Source of the DNA: Planctomycetaceae bacterium
GTDB lineage: Bacteria; Planctomycetota; Planctomycetia; Pirellulales; PALSA-1355
Assembly: GCA_005773095.1 (NCBI GenBank)
Contig: SXHT01000182.1
Coordinates: 1-22,491 of the forward strand
Length of the DNA: 22,491 bases
Reading direction: 5' to 3'
The notes beneath the pieces are model-generated. The model worked only from the letters and a program-made list of their open reading frames with translations, had not been told where the DNA came from and did not search any database. Shown here piece after piece: positions 14,857-22,342 of the stretch; the first letter of the stretch is position 1, and every line of letters begins with the position of its first letter. Both the position numbers and the translations under genes were made by a program.

Positions 14857-15819
14857 ATGAATGAACTTGTTCGTGGGCCGCTTCCCCCGGTGCTCGCAGG
14901 TAGCGCCGCGTCTGGTGCTGTACCTAAACCGCAGAGCGAGCCGTTGCTGGGAACTCCGAGATGGCTGATTGCGGGCATCCTGTTGGCGGCGGTGGGAATC
15001 TGGTCGTACTGGCCTACGCTGTGTGCCCTCGTGCACACGTGGGACCATGTGCAGGACTACAGCCACGGCTACCTCGTGGCACCGTTGGCCATCCTGTTCT
15101 TATGGACGCGCCGCGATCGCATGCCCGTCGCGGCTGCGGGTCTGGCGTGGCCTGGACTGGTCCTCGTGGCAATCAGCGGTGCTGTCCGCATCGCGGGGGC
15201 CTGGTATTACTTCGATTCCCTGGACGGCTGGTCGATTCCGCTGTGGATCGCCGGGGTCGTCTGGTTTTTTCTGGGATCGGCGTTCGTTTGGTGGAGCCTC
15301 CCCTCGGTGGTTTTTCTGTTTTTCATGGTGCGCCTGCCGTTCCGAGTGGAGTTGGCCCTCAGCCTGCCACTGCAAACAATCGCCACGAAATTAAGTGGCT
15401 GGGCGCTGCAATTGCTCGGCCAGCCCGCTTTAGTCGAAGGGCACACGATCTATTTGGGCGAACAAACGCTGGAGGTCGAGCAGGCTTGCTCGGGACTGCG
15501 GATCTTCATTGGCATCGCCGCTTTGGCCTTCGCTTACGTGGTGATTATGCGGCGGGCGTGGTGGGAGAACGCAATCCTGCTGGCAAGCGTGATTCCGATC
15601 GCTTTGGTGGCGAACGCCACGCGGGTGGTGGTCACGGGTCTGCTTTATCAGTACGTTTCAGGAGAGGCTGCCAGGAAGTTCAGCCACGACGTGGCAGGGT
15701 GGGCGATGATCCTCTATGCCGCGGCCCTGTTTGCCTTGGTGCTGTGGTGGCTGGGAAAGCTGGTCCGCGAGGTGGAACCGCTGGAAATGGCTGCGGTCGT
15801 TCGCCGCAGAAGCACGTAA
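14857..15819 (+). CDS. xrt: Exosortase (EpsH/Xrt family)
   Basis: Exosortases are integral-membrane cysteine proteases or transpeptidases thought to process proteins carrying a PEP-CTERM tail. This 320-residue protein has about 8 hydrophobic segments between residues 35 and 300. The catalytic triad is visible: Cys211 (EQACSGLRIF), Arg256 (LVANATRVVVTG) and His277 (KFSHDVAGW). DYSHGYLVAPLAI near residue 68 is the family's N-terminal signature. No EpsI domain is fused or adjacent, unlike many exosortases. The ATG at 14857 is preferred, although no ribosome binding site is evident. A likely client, the PEP-CTERM protein at 20233-21531, lies 4.4 kb downstream on the other strand. Confidence 0.93.
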   Translation: MNELVRGPLPPVLAGSAASGAVPKPQSEPLLGTPRWLIAGILLAAVGIWSYWPTLCALVHTWDHVQDYSHGYLVAPLAILFLWTRRDRMPVAAAGLAWPGLVLVAISGAVRIAGAWYYFDSLDGWSIPLWIAGVVWFFLGSAFVWWSLPSVVFLFFMVRLPFRVELALSLPLQTIATKLSGWALQLLGQPALVEGHTIYLGEQTLEVEQACSGLRIFIGIAALAFAYVVIMRRAWWENAILLASVIPIALVANATRVVVTGLLYQYVSGEAARKFSHDVAGWAMILYAAALFALVLWWLGKLVREVEPLEMAAVVRRRST

Positions 15820-15842
15820 ATGCCGATTGAGAGGCGGCGCGC

Positions 15843-18281
15843 ATGGCGAGGGAACCGGATCGACCTACGCAGACCGACGGCGCGCTGTTGCTGTCCGATG
15901 GCGCCCACGCTGTTACCGCCTGCCAAACCGAACCGGGCCAGTTGGAGTCAGCACATTCGGCCTCGGTGTTGGTAACGATTGACACGGCGGGTCCCCATGC
16001 GGTGATTCGTCGGACCGCCGGACAATCGGCCGTCACAAACACGGGCGCTGTAAACTTCGAGCTTGAGTTCACCGAGTACGTGTATGGTCTCGACGCCAGC
16101 GATCTGCGGGTGGGGGGGACGGCCACGGGGGCTGCGGCCAGCAATCTTGTCGGGAGTCAAACGCGGTATACCGCGACGGTTTCCGGCGCGAGCCAGACCG
16201 GGACCGTGATTGCCAATCTTGACGCAAATCGAGTGCAGGACGTCGCGGGGAACATCAACTCCGCGGCGGAGGCCAACGGCAATGTGGTCGTGTATGAGCA
16301 GATCGTCGGGCGCTACGACTTCGGCAAGGCGACGTCGGCGTTGGAGGCCGGTTGGTCACGGGTCGTCAATACGACGCAGTATTCCGCGTCGCTGGGCTAC
16401 GGTTGGGTCAGCGGAACGGTTTCTGCTGCGTCCCGGTCGAGCGGCAATTCCCTTGAGCGCGACAACAACTATACGACGGACGCCACGTTTGCCGTGGACC
16501 TCGCCAACGGCAACTACCAGGTTCGCGCCTTTGTCGGGGACCGCAAGAAAGTGCGCGACCTCATGGAAGTCACCGTGGAAGGGGTGAGTTCTGGCCTCCT
16601 GACTCGCAACAAAACGGTGCTGCCGCCGTGGGAAGGCGTGGTTCAGGTCAACGATGGCCAATTGACCTTCCGGCTGCGTGACATGGGAGGCTCGAACCAC
16701 TATGCCGCGATTGCCGGGCTGGAGATTGTCTCGGTGTATTCCGGCCCTCGGATCACGATTGCGGATGGGTCGCTGATCGAAGGTCAATCTGGCACACAAG
16801 ACGGTTCGTTTACGGTCAGCCTTTCCGAGCCACTGGCAAATGACCTCGCCCTGACCTACGCGACGGCTACGGGAACGGCGACGCCGGGCAGCGACTTTCA
16901 GGACACCCATGGCACCCTGATCATCGGCGCCGGCCAGACCTCAGCCACGATTCATGTCCCCGTTATTGGGGATTGGAGCGTCGAGTCTGCCGAAACATTC
17001 ATGGTCAGTTTGCTTAGCGCAGGAGAAGTCTGGATCGCCGATCCGCAAGCGGTCGGGACGATTGTGAACGACGATTTCCCGCTGGCGGTCACGGTCTCGA
17101 CGGCCGACAGTTTTTGTTCCGAGACGGCCGGTAATCTGCCCGGGTGGGGAACGGTTACGCGGAACGGCCCGCTCGACGACGCGTTGACCGTCGTCTTGGG
17201 GGGCAGTAACAACAGCGAATTGACGGCGCCCACGACCGTTGTGATTGCGGCGGGAGAATCCACGGCAAGCTTCGACCTGACCGCGGTCGACGATTTCCTG
17301 CACGACGGTGCGCAGACGGTCGTCATAACCGCCTCCGCCACAGGCTATCTCAGCGGGACGGCAACCGTGTTGGTGACGGACGATGAAGAGCCCGCCACGG
17401 CCCTCAGTTTTGACTTTGGCACCTCGACCTCGGTGGTCGAGACGGGCTACCAGCGTGTGGAAAACCGAACTCGGTACACCAGCAGCCTGAAATTTGGCTG
17501 GCAGAGTGGCACGATCAATGCCATCGACCGCGGAATTGGCAACTCAGTGAGCCGCGACTTCAACTACACGGCGGACGGTACGTTTGCCGTCGACCTGCCG
17601 AACGGCGTGTACGAGGTCACAGTGCAGCTCGGCGACCCGACTGCCTTGCGAGACCGGATGGCGGTATCCCTCGAGGGGATCCAGGTCGATGAGGTATCGA
17701 CGAACATGACCGTGGTCTCCAACACCTACTCGACTCTGGTGATGGACCGGCAATTGAGCTTGCGGTTGCGGGATCTGGGGGGCGAGAATTTGAACGTCCT
17801 GATCGCGGGGTTGACGGTACGGTCAGCCCCTGATCAGGGTGCGGCTTCGGCTTCGGTCAGCGACGGAGACCTGGCCAATCCGCTCTCGGCCGCCTTGGCA
17901 AGCAATGCATACGCGGCGGAAGGCGCTGCTCCAGCTGCGGGTCAAGCTGACGTGCCGATCAGCGATGCGTTGGCAGGTTTCGGGGCGTCGGCACAAGCGG
18001 CCGGCGGCGCGGGGCGGTCCATGGAGGCGGTCCGGGCCGTGCGAGGCCTGCGCCCTGCCGGGCTGAGCGGACCGCGCCGCGCTGGGGCGTGGGGCGAGCA
18101 AATCGCTCGGCAGATTCGCTCCGCGCATTGTCTGCGGGACCGAATCCTCTCCGACTTGGACGAGACCACTGCCGGCGGCGAATTATTGGGTTGCCAACTC
18201 GCGGAAAATGGCCAAATCACCGGGTCATTGTCGAGTGCACAGCTTCAAGACGCTGCTCTGGCAGAATTGTATGCCGCGTAA
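15843..18281 (+). CDS. Surface-type repeat protein (Ig-like, Calx-beta, galactose-binding-like) lacking its N-terminus
   Basis: The 812-residue frame starts in the middle of an Ig-like domain (LSDGAHAVTA ... VLVTIDTAGP), with no signal peptide. TGA at 15828 closes the frame just upstream, so this is the 3' part of a larger gene. Domains in order: an Ig-like fragment (1-50), a second Ig-like domain (50-150), a galactose-binding-like domain (about 155-300, YDFGKATS...), a Calx-beta domain (about 305-408), a second Calx-beta-like domain (about 410-513), and a second galactose-binding-like domain (about 517-660, FDFGTSTS...) that repeats the first. A disordered Ala/Gly-rich tail and a short charged C-terminus (ALAELYAA) follow, without a PEP-CTERM signal. 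It starts 24 bases after the exosortase. Without a signal peptide it probably is not exported, so it may be a decaying gene. Confidence 0.7.
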   Translation: MAREPDRPTQTDGALLLSDGAHAVTACQTEPGQLESAHSASVLVTIDTAGPHAVIRRTAGQSAVTNTGAVNFELEFTEYVYGLDASDLRVGGTATGAAASNLVGSQTRYTATVSGASQTGTVIANLDANRVQDVAGNINSAAEANGNVVVYEQIVGRYDFGKATSALEAGWSRVVNTTQYSASLGYGWVSGTVSAASRSSGNSLERDNNYTTDATFAVDLANGNYQVRAFVGDRKKVRDLMEVTVEGVSSGLLTRNKTVLPPWEGVVQVNDGQLTFRLRDMGGSNHYAAIAGLEIVSVYSGPRITIADGSLIEGQSGTQDGSFTVSLSEPLANDLALTYATATGTATPGSDFQDTHGTLIIGAGQTSATIHVPVIGDWSVESAETFMVSLLSAGEVWIADPQAVGTIVNDDFPLAVTVSTADSFCSETAGNLPGWGTVTRNGPLDDALTVVLGGSNNSELTAPTTVVIAAGESTASFDLTAVDDFLHDGAQTVVITASATGYLSGTATVLVTDDEEPATALSFDFGTSTSVVETGYQRVENRTRYTSSLKFGWQSGTINAIDRGIGNSVSRDFNYTADGTFAVDLPNGVYEVTVQLGDPTALRDRMAVSLEGIQVDEVSTNMTVVSNTYSTLVMDRQLSLRLRDLGGENLNVLIAGLTVRSAPDQGAASASVSDGDLANPLSAALASNAYAAEGAAPAAGQADVPISDALAGFGASAQAAGGAGRSMEAVRAVRGLRPAGLSGPRRAGAWGEQIARQIRSAHCLRDRILSDLDETTAGGELLGCQLAENGQITGSLSSAQLQDAALAELYAA

Positions 18282-18409
18282 CGAGGTCTCCGCTCCCCGT
18301 GCCACGCCGCAAAGGCGGAGGGCCCCGCACGACCGGCCGTTTACGACCGGCCTGGCCGAGGGCGCGAACGGACGGCGCGAGAGGGGCCGGACTCGCGAGT
18401 AACTGGCGG
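18282..18409. other. Intergenic stretch with GC-rich hairpin
   Basis: CGACCGGCC occurs twice about 16 bases apart around 18330-18353, and GGCCG/CGGCC can pair across TTTACGAC. This could end transcription of the surface-protein gene, but there is no T-run. Nothing else is seen. Confidence 0.25.
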
Positions 18410-18512
18410 GCAACCGTTCACGGGCCAAGAGTGGGGGACAGGCACATTTGCCGGGGAACCACGTTGGGTAACCACCCAACAGGATGAACCAGGGCCAATC
18501 CGTTATCCGCTA

Positions 18513-18608
18513 TAGGGCCGGCTGTGCCGGCTGGATTCGCGTGACTCTCCCATCCACGGCCGGCACAGCCGGCCCTACCAGGTTGCCGAACGTAAAACAC
18601 TGATCGGC
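18513..18608 (+). repeat. Family A 96-bp unit 1 with perfect 19-bp inverted repeat
   Basis: TAGGGCCGGCTGTGCCGGC (18513-18531) has an exact inverted partner at 18559-18577, with a 27-base spacer containing GGATTCGCGTGACTCTCCC. The tail reads CCAGGTTGCCGAACGTAAAA. Each arm is itself nearly palindromic (GCCGGC twice). Confidence 0.85.
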
Positions 18609-18657
18609 GCTGGCAGTCGGGATACCTGTCGGGCACGGCCGATCAGTTTTTGCGATG

Positions 18658-18753
18658 TAGGGCCGGCTGTGCCGGCCGGATTCACGTGACTTTCCCATCC
18701 ATGGCCGGCAAAGCCGGCCCTACCAGATTGCCGAATGTAAAACACTTATCGGC
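18658..18753 (+). repeat. Family A 96-bp unit 2
   Basis: This unit has the same organisation as unit 1, with one mismatch in the stem (GGCAAAGCC instead of GGCACAGCC) and seven further substitutions. Several are C/T or G/A transitions. Confidence 0.85.
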
Positions 18754-18834
18754 CCTGTAGGATGAACCGCCTCTCGCGAATCCGCCGGGAAAATGAACCA
18801 GCCCCCGGCCCGTGAACGGTTACCCCGGGCAGGA

Positions 18835-19902
18835 TCAATCGGCGCGCGGTCTGTCGCGTTGCCGGACCAATTCTGCGAGCACGGGCCGATGTTCGGGGCC
18901 GACGTCCGGCCCGACCCAACACCGGCGAGGCTGCCAGTCAGGACCACTTAGCACGTGGTCGATGCGTGCGCCGTAACGATAGGAGCCGACCGGGGTGAAC
19001 TTCGTGTGACCGAACCCCCAACCGGTTTTCGAGAACGCGTTGGTGTAGCGGGACCAGCATTGCCGGTAGATGGCGCTCTCGACCGGCATGTTGAAATCGC
19101 CGGCGATGATGGGTTGCAACTTGCGAGCCGCCAGCCATTCACGGAGTTGCCGCGATTCGGCCCGACGATTCTCGGTCTCCGCGATCAGCTTGCCCTTGCG
19201 GCTGGGTCGAAGAATTGTGGAACGGTCGAGTACTTCCGCCAGACCGTACCGGGCCGTCCGTAAATGAACGGTGCAAACGGCCAGCAGTCCCCGGGGCGTT
19301 TCCAGCTCGCAGCAGAGTCCATGGATGGGGGGCCACGGGCTGACGGGTGTCGCGCGCGTGGATGTCTCGACCGAAACGATCGGGTACCTGGAGGCGAGCA
19401 ACAGCGGTCCCGCCTGGCGGACGTGCCAGTCGTAGGGCCAGCGAAAATGCATTTCGGCATTGCACTCTTGGAGGGCAACGACGTCGGCGTTGGAAGTCAC
19501 GACGAACCTCGCCAACGCCTCAGGATCGACCATGGCGGCGTCCGTATTAAGAGTAAGCACGCGCAGGGCCGCCGGGTCCTCCACCTGCATCCAGCTCCCG
19601 TGGACGCAGATTCCCATGATTGGCCAAACCACTACCACGGCCGAGGCCAGGAGAATCCAAAGCGTCCGCCGGCGCGCTACGGCCGATACCGGCACGAGTA
19701 CGAACAAGGGTGCGCCCCAAATCCAGCGCGGACCAAACAGCAGCACCGTCCCCAACCACCAGCGGTCGCCCGTCAGGTAGATCAAGAGCCAGACGGTGAC
19801 GAGGATACCCGCGTACAGCCAGGCAACCACGGCGATGCCCCTCGACACCAGGCGTTGTAGCCACCCGGAGAAGCGTTGATCCCGGGACTCGATGATCCGC
19901 AT
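18835..19902 (-). CDS. Membrane-anchored endonuclease/exonuclease/phosphatase family protein
   Basis: This is a metal-dependent phosphoesterase-fold protein; the family includes nucleases and phosphatases acting on nucleic acids, lipids or sugars. From the ATG at 19902 it has 355 residues. Three hydrophobic segments (about 22-44, 50-72, 80-100) anchor it; the catalytic domain follows from residue 112. Visible motifs are LRVLTLNTD (Asn119), VVALQEC (Glu146), VHLRT (His213), AGDFNMP (Asp269, Asn271), RIDHVLSG (Asp315, His316) and GPEHRPVLAEL (His338), the complete catalytic set. The frame is open to 20016, but those codons run into the inverted repeat at 19982-20059, so I choose the later start. 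The substrate is unknown. Confidence 0.85.
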   Translation of the reverse strand: MRIIESRDQRFSGWLQRLVSRGIAVVAWLYAGILVTVWLLIYLTGDRWWLGTVLLFGPRWIWGAPLFVLVPVSAVARRRTLWILLASAVVVVWPIMGICVHGSWMQVEDPAALRVLTLNTDAAMVDPEALARFVVTSNADVVALQECNAEMHFRWPYDWHVRQAGPLLLASRYPIVSVETSTRATPVSPWPPIHGLCCELETPRGLLAVCTVHLRTARYGLAEVLDRSTILRPSRKGKLIAETENRRAESRQLREWLAARKLQPIIAGDFNMPVESAIYRQCWSRYTNAFSKTGWGFGHTKFTPVGSYRYGARIDHVLSGPDWQPRRCWVGPDVGPEHRPVLAELVRQRDRPRAD

Positions 19903-19981
19903 GAGAATCCGGCGCCGGCTTTGGTCGCTCGCTTCAGCCACGGGAAGCACGGCGCGGCCCGTGGCCGCAACCAAAGAATTT

Positions 19982-20059
19982 AACAGGAGATAACAGAGAA
20001 GGCAGAGAAGGCCCAAGAAATACCACCCGACCCCTCTGTTTTCTCTGTTGCCTCCTGTT
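19982..20059. repeat. Inverted repeat with 26-bp arms (AACAGGAG ... CTCCTGTT)
   Basis: The arms are 19982-20007 (AACAGGAGATAACAGAGAAG...) and 20034-20059, whose reverse complement begins AACAGGAGGCAACAGAGAAA; they differ at about 5 positions and enclose a 26-base spacer. I recall similar AACAGGAG/AACAGAG repeats in other planctomycete genomes but cannot name a family. No clear flanking direct repeat. It lies in the leader of the phosphatase-family gene. Confidence 0.7.
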
Positions 20060-20186
20060 CAAGAAAATTGCGCGGCGTGCGAAGATTTGCGACGTTAGTA
20101 GCACGGGTCTGTTTGAGGAGGGAGGCGGTTGGAAGGTTGACGCTACGGGCGAGATCTTTCTCAGAAAGTGCAGTTGGTGAGAATCG
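20060..20186. other. Intergenic stretch between two envelope genes
   Basis: No gene or strong site is seen. Both neighbouring genes are on the minus strand, so this is the region between the PEP-CTERM gene and the phosphatase-family gene, and it could hold the latter's promoter. Confidence 0.3.
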
Positions 20187-20210
20187 GTAACCGTTCACGA
20201 GCCAAGAGAC
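20187..20210 (-). mobile_element. Family B terminal fragment
   Basis: GTAACCGTTCACGAGCC followed by AAGAGAC matches the right end of family B in reverse, then the match stops at the hairpin starting 20213. It is a solo end or the remnant of a deleted copy. Confidence 0.65.
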
Positions 20211-20212
20211 GG

Positions 20213-20233
20213 GGACGGATTGAAAATCCGTCC
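20213..20233 (-). terminator. Hairpin immediately after the PEP-CTERM gene
   Basis: GGACGGATT and AATCCGTCC form a perfect 9-bp stem with a 3-base loop. On the minus strand it starts at the last base of the stop codon (TAG, 20235-20233). There is no T-run, so it may be a dispersed palindrome rather than a true Rho-independent terminator; it would still protect the mRNA 3' end. Confidence 0.45.
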
Positions 20234-21531
20234 TACTTCGGTAGCTTACCACGCACACGAGCCAGCGTCAGCAGGCTTGAGATGCCCAGCAGGGCGAGAA
20301 ATAAACTGCCCGGTTCCGGCACTGCGGCCAGATGGGAAGTCTCGACGAACGACAATACCCCACCCGCTGATTGGCCGCTCGGGACGGATCCAAATGCTCG
20401 GTTCACGGCGTCAATCACCGGCAGTAAGTCGCCCGGCGAGAAAAAAGCATCACGGTCAACGTCAAAGTAAGTCTCCGGCATCAAAACCGGCGGCGTCGAA
20501 AGGGAGCGAACACCGAAACGATTCAGCTCATCAATCAACACCAATGCGTCGTGCGGCTCGATGCGGCCATTTCTGTCGGTATCAAAACGATTCGCCGGAT
20601 TCGACCATGGACGCAATTGGTCGGAATCCACCAGGTCGAGCTTGACGTTCTTCGTGCCCATGACCAGGTCCAGAAATGTCGTTTCCAGCAAAGCGCCGCC
20701 GCCCACCGTGACATCATACGTCCCGGCGGGAATCTGCAGCGAATAGCCCCCCGAACCGAACGACGTGGTCTGGTACACGGCGCCGGTGGATGGGCTGACG
20801 GCACGAATGGCGATATTGTTGTAGCCCTCGCCGTCGGGCGAATAAAACTCGTTTCCATCATGGTCCTGATAAACCACGCCGGTAAGAAAGGCATTGCCTG
20901 CCCGGTAGGCGAAGTCCGTGGTGATCATCACGGCGTTGTACGTTTTACTGCCGTTGACGAAGCTGCCGGTGACGATCCCCACACCGGCTTCTTGGAAACC
21001 CTCGGCCAGCATGTTCGTGCGATGGCCGCGGTCGTCGATGTTCTGGTCCACGAACAATCCCTCATGGAGCTGTGTCGTGATGAATAACGGCTGGGGACTG
21101 CTGCGAGTGACCCCTTGCCAGGCCAGGTTTTCTCCCACGCCCCAGGGTGCCCACAGGTCGTAACCCGCGTTTCGAGCGCGGTCGGACGGATGATTTCCGC
21201 CAGGACCGGTATGCTGAAAAACATCCTGGTCGATCATCCATTGACTGTGGTCCCGCGCTGAGTCTACCAGGTTGAAGTTGAACGCCAGCGGTTGCTTGGG
21301 TGTCGGCGCAATGGTTCCGCTGGGCAAGCCTTCGTTCAATCTGATATTGAACCGCGCCGCCTCCGCCTCAGGATGGGCGCGTGCCCGGTTGATAAGTTCG
21401 AGCATGTATTGCTCGAGTTCGGTCGGCTCAAGCGGCACGGCAAGAGCCTTGAGGCCCGACGCCAATCCCACGGCCAGCGCGACCGCGGCGTAGAGCGCTG
21501 GGCGGTGATATCGTAAGCAGTCAAATGGCAT
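20233..21531 (-). CDS. Secreted CAP-domain protein with dockerin-like repeats and PEP-CTERM tail
   Basis: This 432-residue exported protein has a signal peptide (residues 1-31, KALAVP boundary). The CAP/SCP domain covers about 36-205 (ELINRARAHPE, His107 in QHTGPGG, Glu134 in GVGENLAW, His170 in RGHRTNMLAEGFQEAGVGIV). A Cna-B/SdrD-like beta domain covers about 215-280 (GVVYQDHDGNEFYSPDG). A dockerin-like pair of Ca-binding loops follows: DTDRNGRIEPHD (317-328) and DVDRDAFFSPGD (357-368). The C-terminus is a PEP-CTERM signal: VPEPGS (404-409), a hydrophobic helix, then Arg425, Arg427 and Lys429. Such proteins are exosortase substrates, so the exosortase at 14857 is the natural partner. The ATG at 21531 is chosen over 21570 because the signal peptide follows it directly. 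The function of the CAP domain is unknown. Confidence 0.9.
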   Translation of the reverse strand: MPFDCLRYHRPALYAAVALAVGLASGLKALAVPLEPTELEQYMLELINRARAHPEAEAARFNIRLNEGLPSGTIAPTPKQPLAFNFNLVDSARDHSQWMIDQDVFQHTGPGGNHPSDRARNAGYDLWAPWGVGENLAWQGVTRSSPQPLFITTQLHEGLFVDQNIDDRGHRTNMLAEGFQEAGVGIVTGSFVNGSKTYNAVMITTDFAYRAGNAFLTGVVYQDHDGNEFYSPDGEGYNNIAIRAVSPSTGAVYQTTSFGSGGYSLQIPAGTYDVTVGGGALLETTFLDLVMGTKNVKLDLVDSDQLRPWSNPANRFDTDRNGRIEPHDALVLIDELNRFGVRSLSTPPVLMPETYFDVDRDAFFSPGDLLPVIDAVNRAFGSVPSGQSAGGVLSFVETSHLAAVPEPGSLFLALLGISSLLTLARVRGKLPK

Positions 21532-21570
21532 CGGAGCAGTGGATGGAACGCAGCAGGTGATGCATAGCAC

Positions 21571-21893
21571 TTAGACATCCCATTTTATCACGGTTCGGGT
21601 GAAAACGCTATTGATCCTCGGAAGCTGTCAGTTTGGCAGGGAAGGTGTCCGTGGGGTGTGCCCTTCCGCGGTTTTGTCAGGCGAGTGACGCAGCTGGTGG
21701 ATTGGGGGATTCACTATAAGACATTTTATTTAAATGACTTACGATCCCATTCCGTCCTTCGGCGCGGCACTTGCTTTCTGATCCGGCCAGGGCGATTCAT
21801 GCGCCAAGTATGGCAGGCAATCAGGTCGCGAATGTTGGTCGCGGCCACTTAAAGAAACGTCCCAATAAACTCACATGTGGAGGCAATGCACGT
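21571..21893. promoter_or_regulatory. Leader and probable regulatory region of groESL
   Basis: This 323-base gap separates the divergent CAP gene and groES. The CIRCE consensus (TTAGCACTC, 9 bases, GAGTGCTAA) is absent. An imperfect palindrome CTGTCA-GTT-TGGCAG at 21625-21639 is the best operator candidate. An AT-rich stretch at 21713-21735 (TATAAGACATTTTATTTAAA) could contain a -10, but I find no matching -35. Confidence 0.4.
21879..21883 (+). promoter_or_regulatory. Ribosome binding site of groES
   Basis: GGAGG lies 10 bases upstream of the ATG at 21894. It decides this start against the longer open frame from 21771. Confidence 0.75.
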
Positions 21894-22226
21894 ATGACTG
21901 CGACTGCAACCAGGCCCAAAAAAAGATCGGCGGTGGCCGGAAAGATTCAGCCCTTGGGAGATCGAGTGGTGGTTGAACGCGAAGAAGCGGAGGAGAAAAC
22001 CTCGGGGGGTATTCTTTTGCCCGACACCGCCAAGGACAAGCCATCGCGTGGCACGGTCATCAGCGTCGGTGATGGCCGGGTGCTTGACAACGGGAAGCGG
22101 GCTCCCCTGCAAGTGAAGGTGGGGGACCAGGTGCTGTTCACCAGCTATGCGCCTGAAACGATCAAGATCAACGAGGAAGAGTTGCTGCTCATGCGTGAGG
22201 AAGACATTCTCGCCGTGATCGTCTGA
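21894..22226 (+). CDS. groES: Co-chaperonin GroES
   Basis: GroES is the heptameric lid of the GroEL folding chamber. The 110-residue product has a 15-residue basic N-terminal extension (MTATATRPKKRSAVA) before the family core. The core shows IQPLGDRVVVEREE, the mobile loop EEKTSGGILLPDTAKDKPSRG, the roof loop GDGRVLDNGKRAPLQVKVGD, and the C-terminal EEELLLMREEDILAVI. It starts an operon with groEL 116 bases downstream. Confidence 0.97.
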   Translation: MTATATRPKKRSAVAGKIQPLGDRVVVEREEAEEKTSGGILLPDTAKDKPSRGTVISVGDGRVLDNGKRAPLQVKVGDQVLFTSYAPETIKINEEELLLMREEDILAVIV

Positions 22227-22234
22227 GGCAACTG

Positions 22235-22272
22235 CATGGGTGTTCAATCCCATGTCGAGGGATTGCATCCCT
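22235..22272 (+). promoter_or_regulatory. Two stem-loops between groES and groEL
   Basis: CATGGG (22235-22240) pairs with CCCATG (22249-22254), and AGGGAT (22258-22263) pairs with ATCCCT (22267-22272) across a 3-base loop. Both lie in the groES-groEL gap. They may be mRNA processing or stability sites; neither is followed by a T-run. Confidence 0.45.
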
Positions 22273-22342
22273 GGCGGCGCGCCACCCACGATCACGCGAA
22301 CCCACCCGAATACAAAACACACACACACGAGGAGTTTTATTT

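Larger units (their letters stand above)
18491..18758 (+). mobile_element. Family A element with two palindromic units, inserted in family B
   Basis: The 268-bp insert is flanked by the 10-bp direct repeat AGGATGAACC. It contains two 96-bp units, 18513-18608 and 18658-18753, that differ at 8 positions (about 92% identical), separated by 49 bases. Its ends are inverted (GGCCAATC near 18493 and ATCGGCC near 18748). No protein is encoded. The single-unit copy at 14048-14315 suggests that this one has gained a unit by duplication. Confidence 0.8.
18410..18823 (-). mobile_element. Family B MITE-like element, copy 4, split by family A
   Basis: The ends are GCAACCGTTCACGGGCC (18410-18426) and its inverted partner GGCCCGTGAACGGTTAC (18807-18823), 16 of 17 identical. 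The left part runs to AGGATGAACC (18481-18490); the right part resumes with a second AGGATGAACC (18759-18768). Removing the 278 bases between leaves a 136-bp element, and its sequence aligns without gaps to copy 3 across the junction. Its end lies 11 bases beyond the stop codon of the phosphatase-family gene at 18835. Confidence 0.85.

Noticed and set aside
14467..15066. 199-codon minus-strand ORF upstream of and overlapping the exosortase
   Set aside because: Its middle is translated family B repeat and its end is antisense to the exosortase; no coherent protein remains.
18491..18758. Two similar units with a spacer, considered as a CRISPR fragment
   Set aside because: Units are 96 bp with long stems and only one spacer, and the segment is flanked by a 10-bp duplication; no cas genes are present.
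19980..20258. 92-codon minus-strand ORF
   Set aside because: It is built from the family B fragment and the 26-bp inverted repeat, with no ribosome binding site.
21886..21897. ATG just upstream of groES giving a three-codon leader ORF overlapping its start
   Set aside because: It is only 2 bases from the GGAGG, too close for initiation; probably chance.
22235..22254. tRNA T-arm-like sequence (GGGTGTTCAATCCC)
   Set aside because: No acceptor, D or anticodon arm surrounds it; it is better explained as an intercistronic stem-loop.
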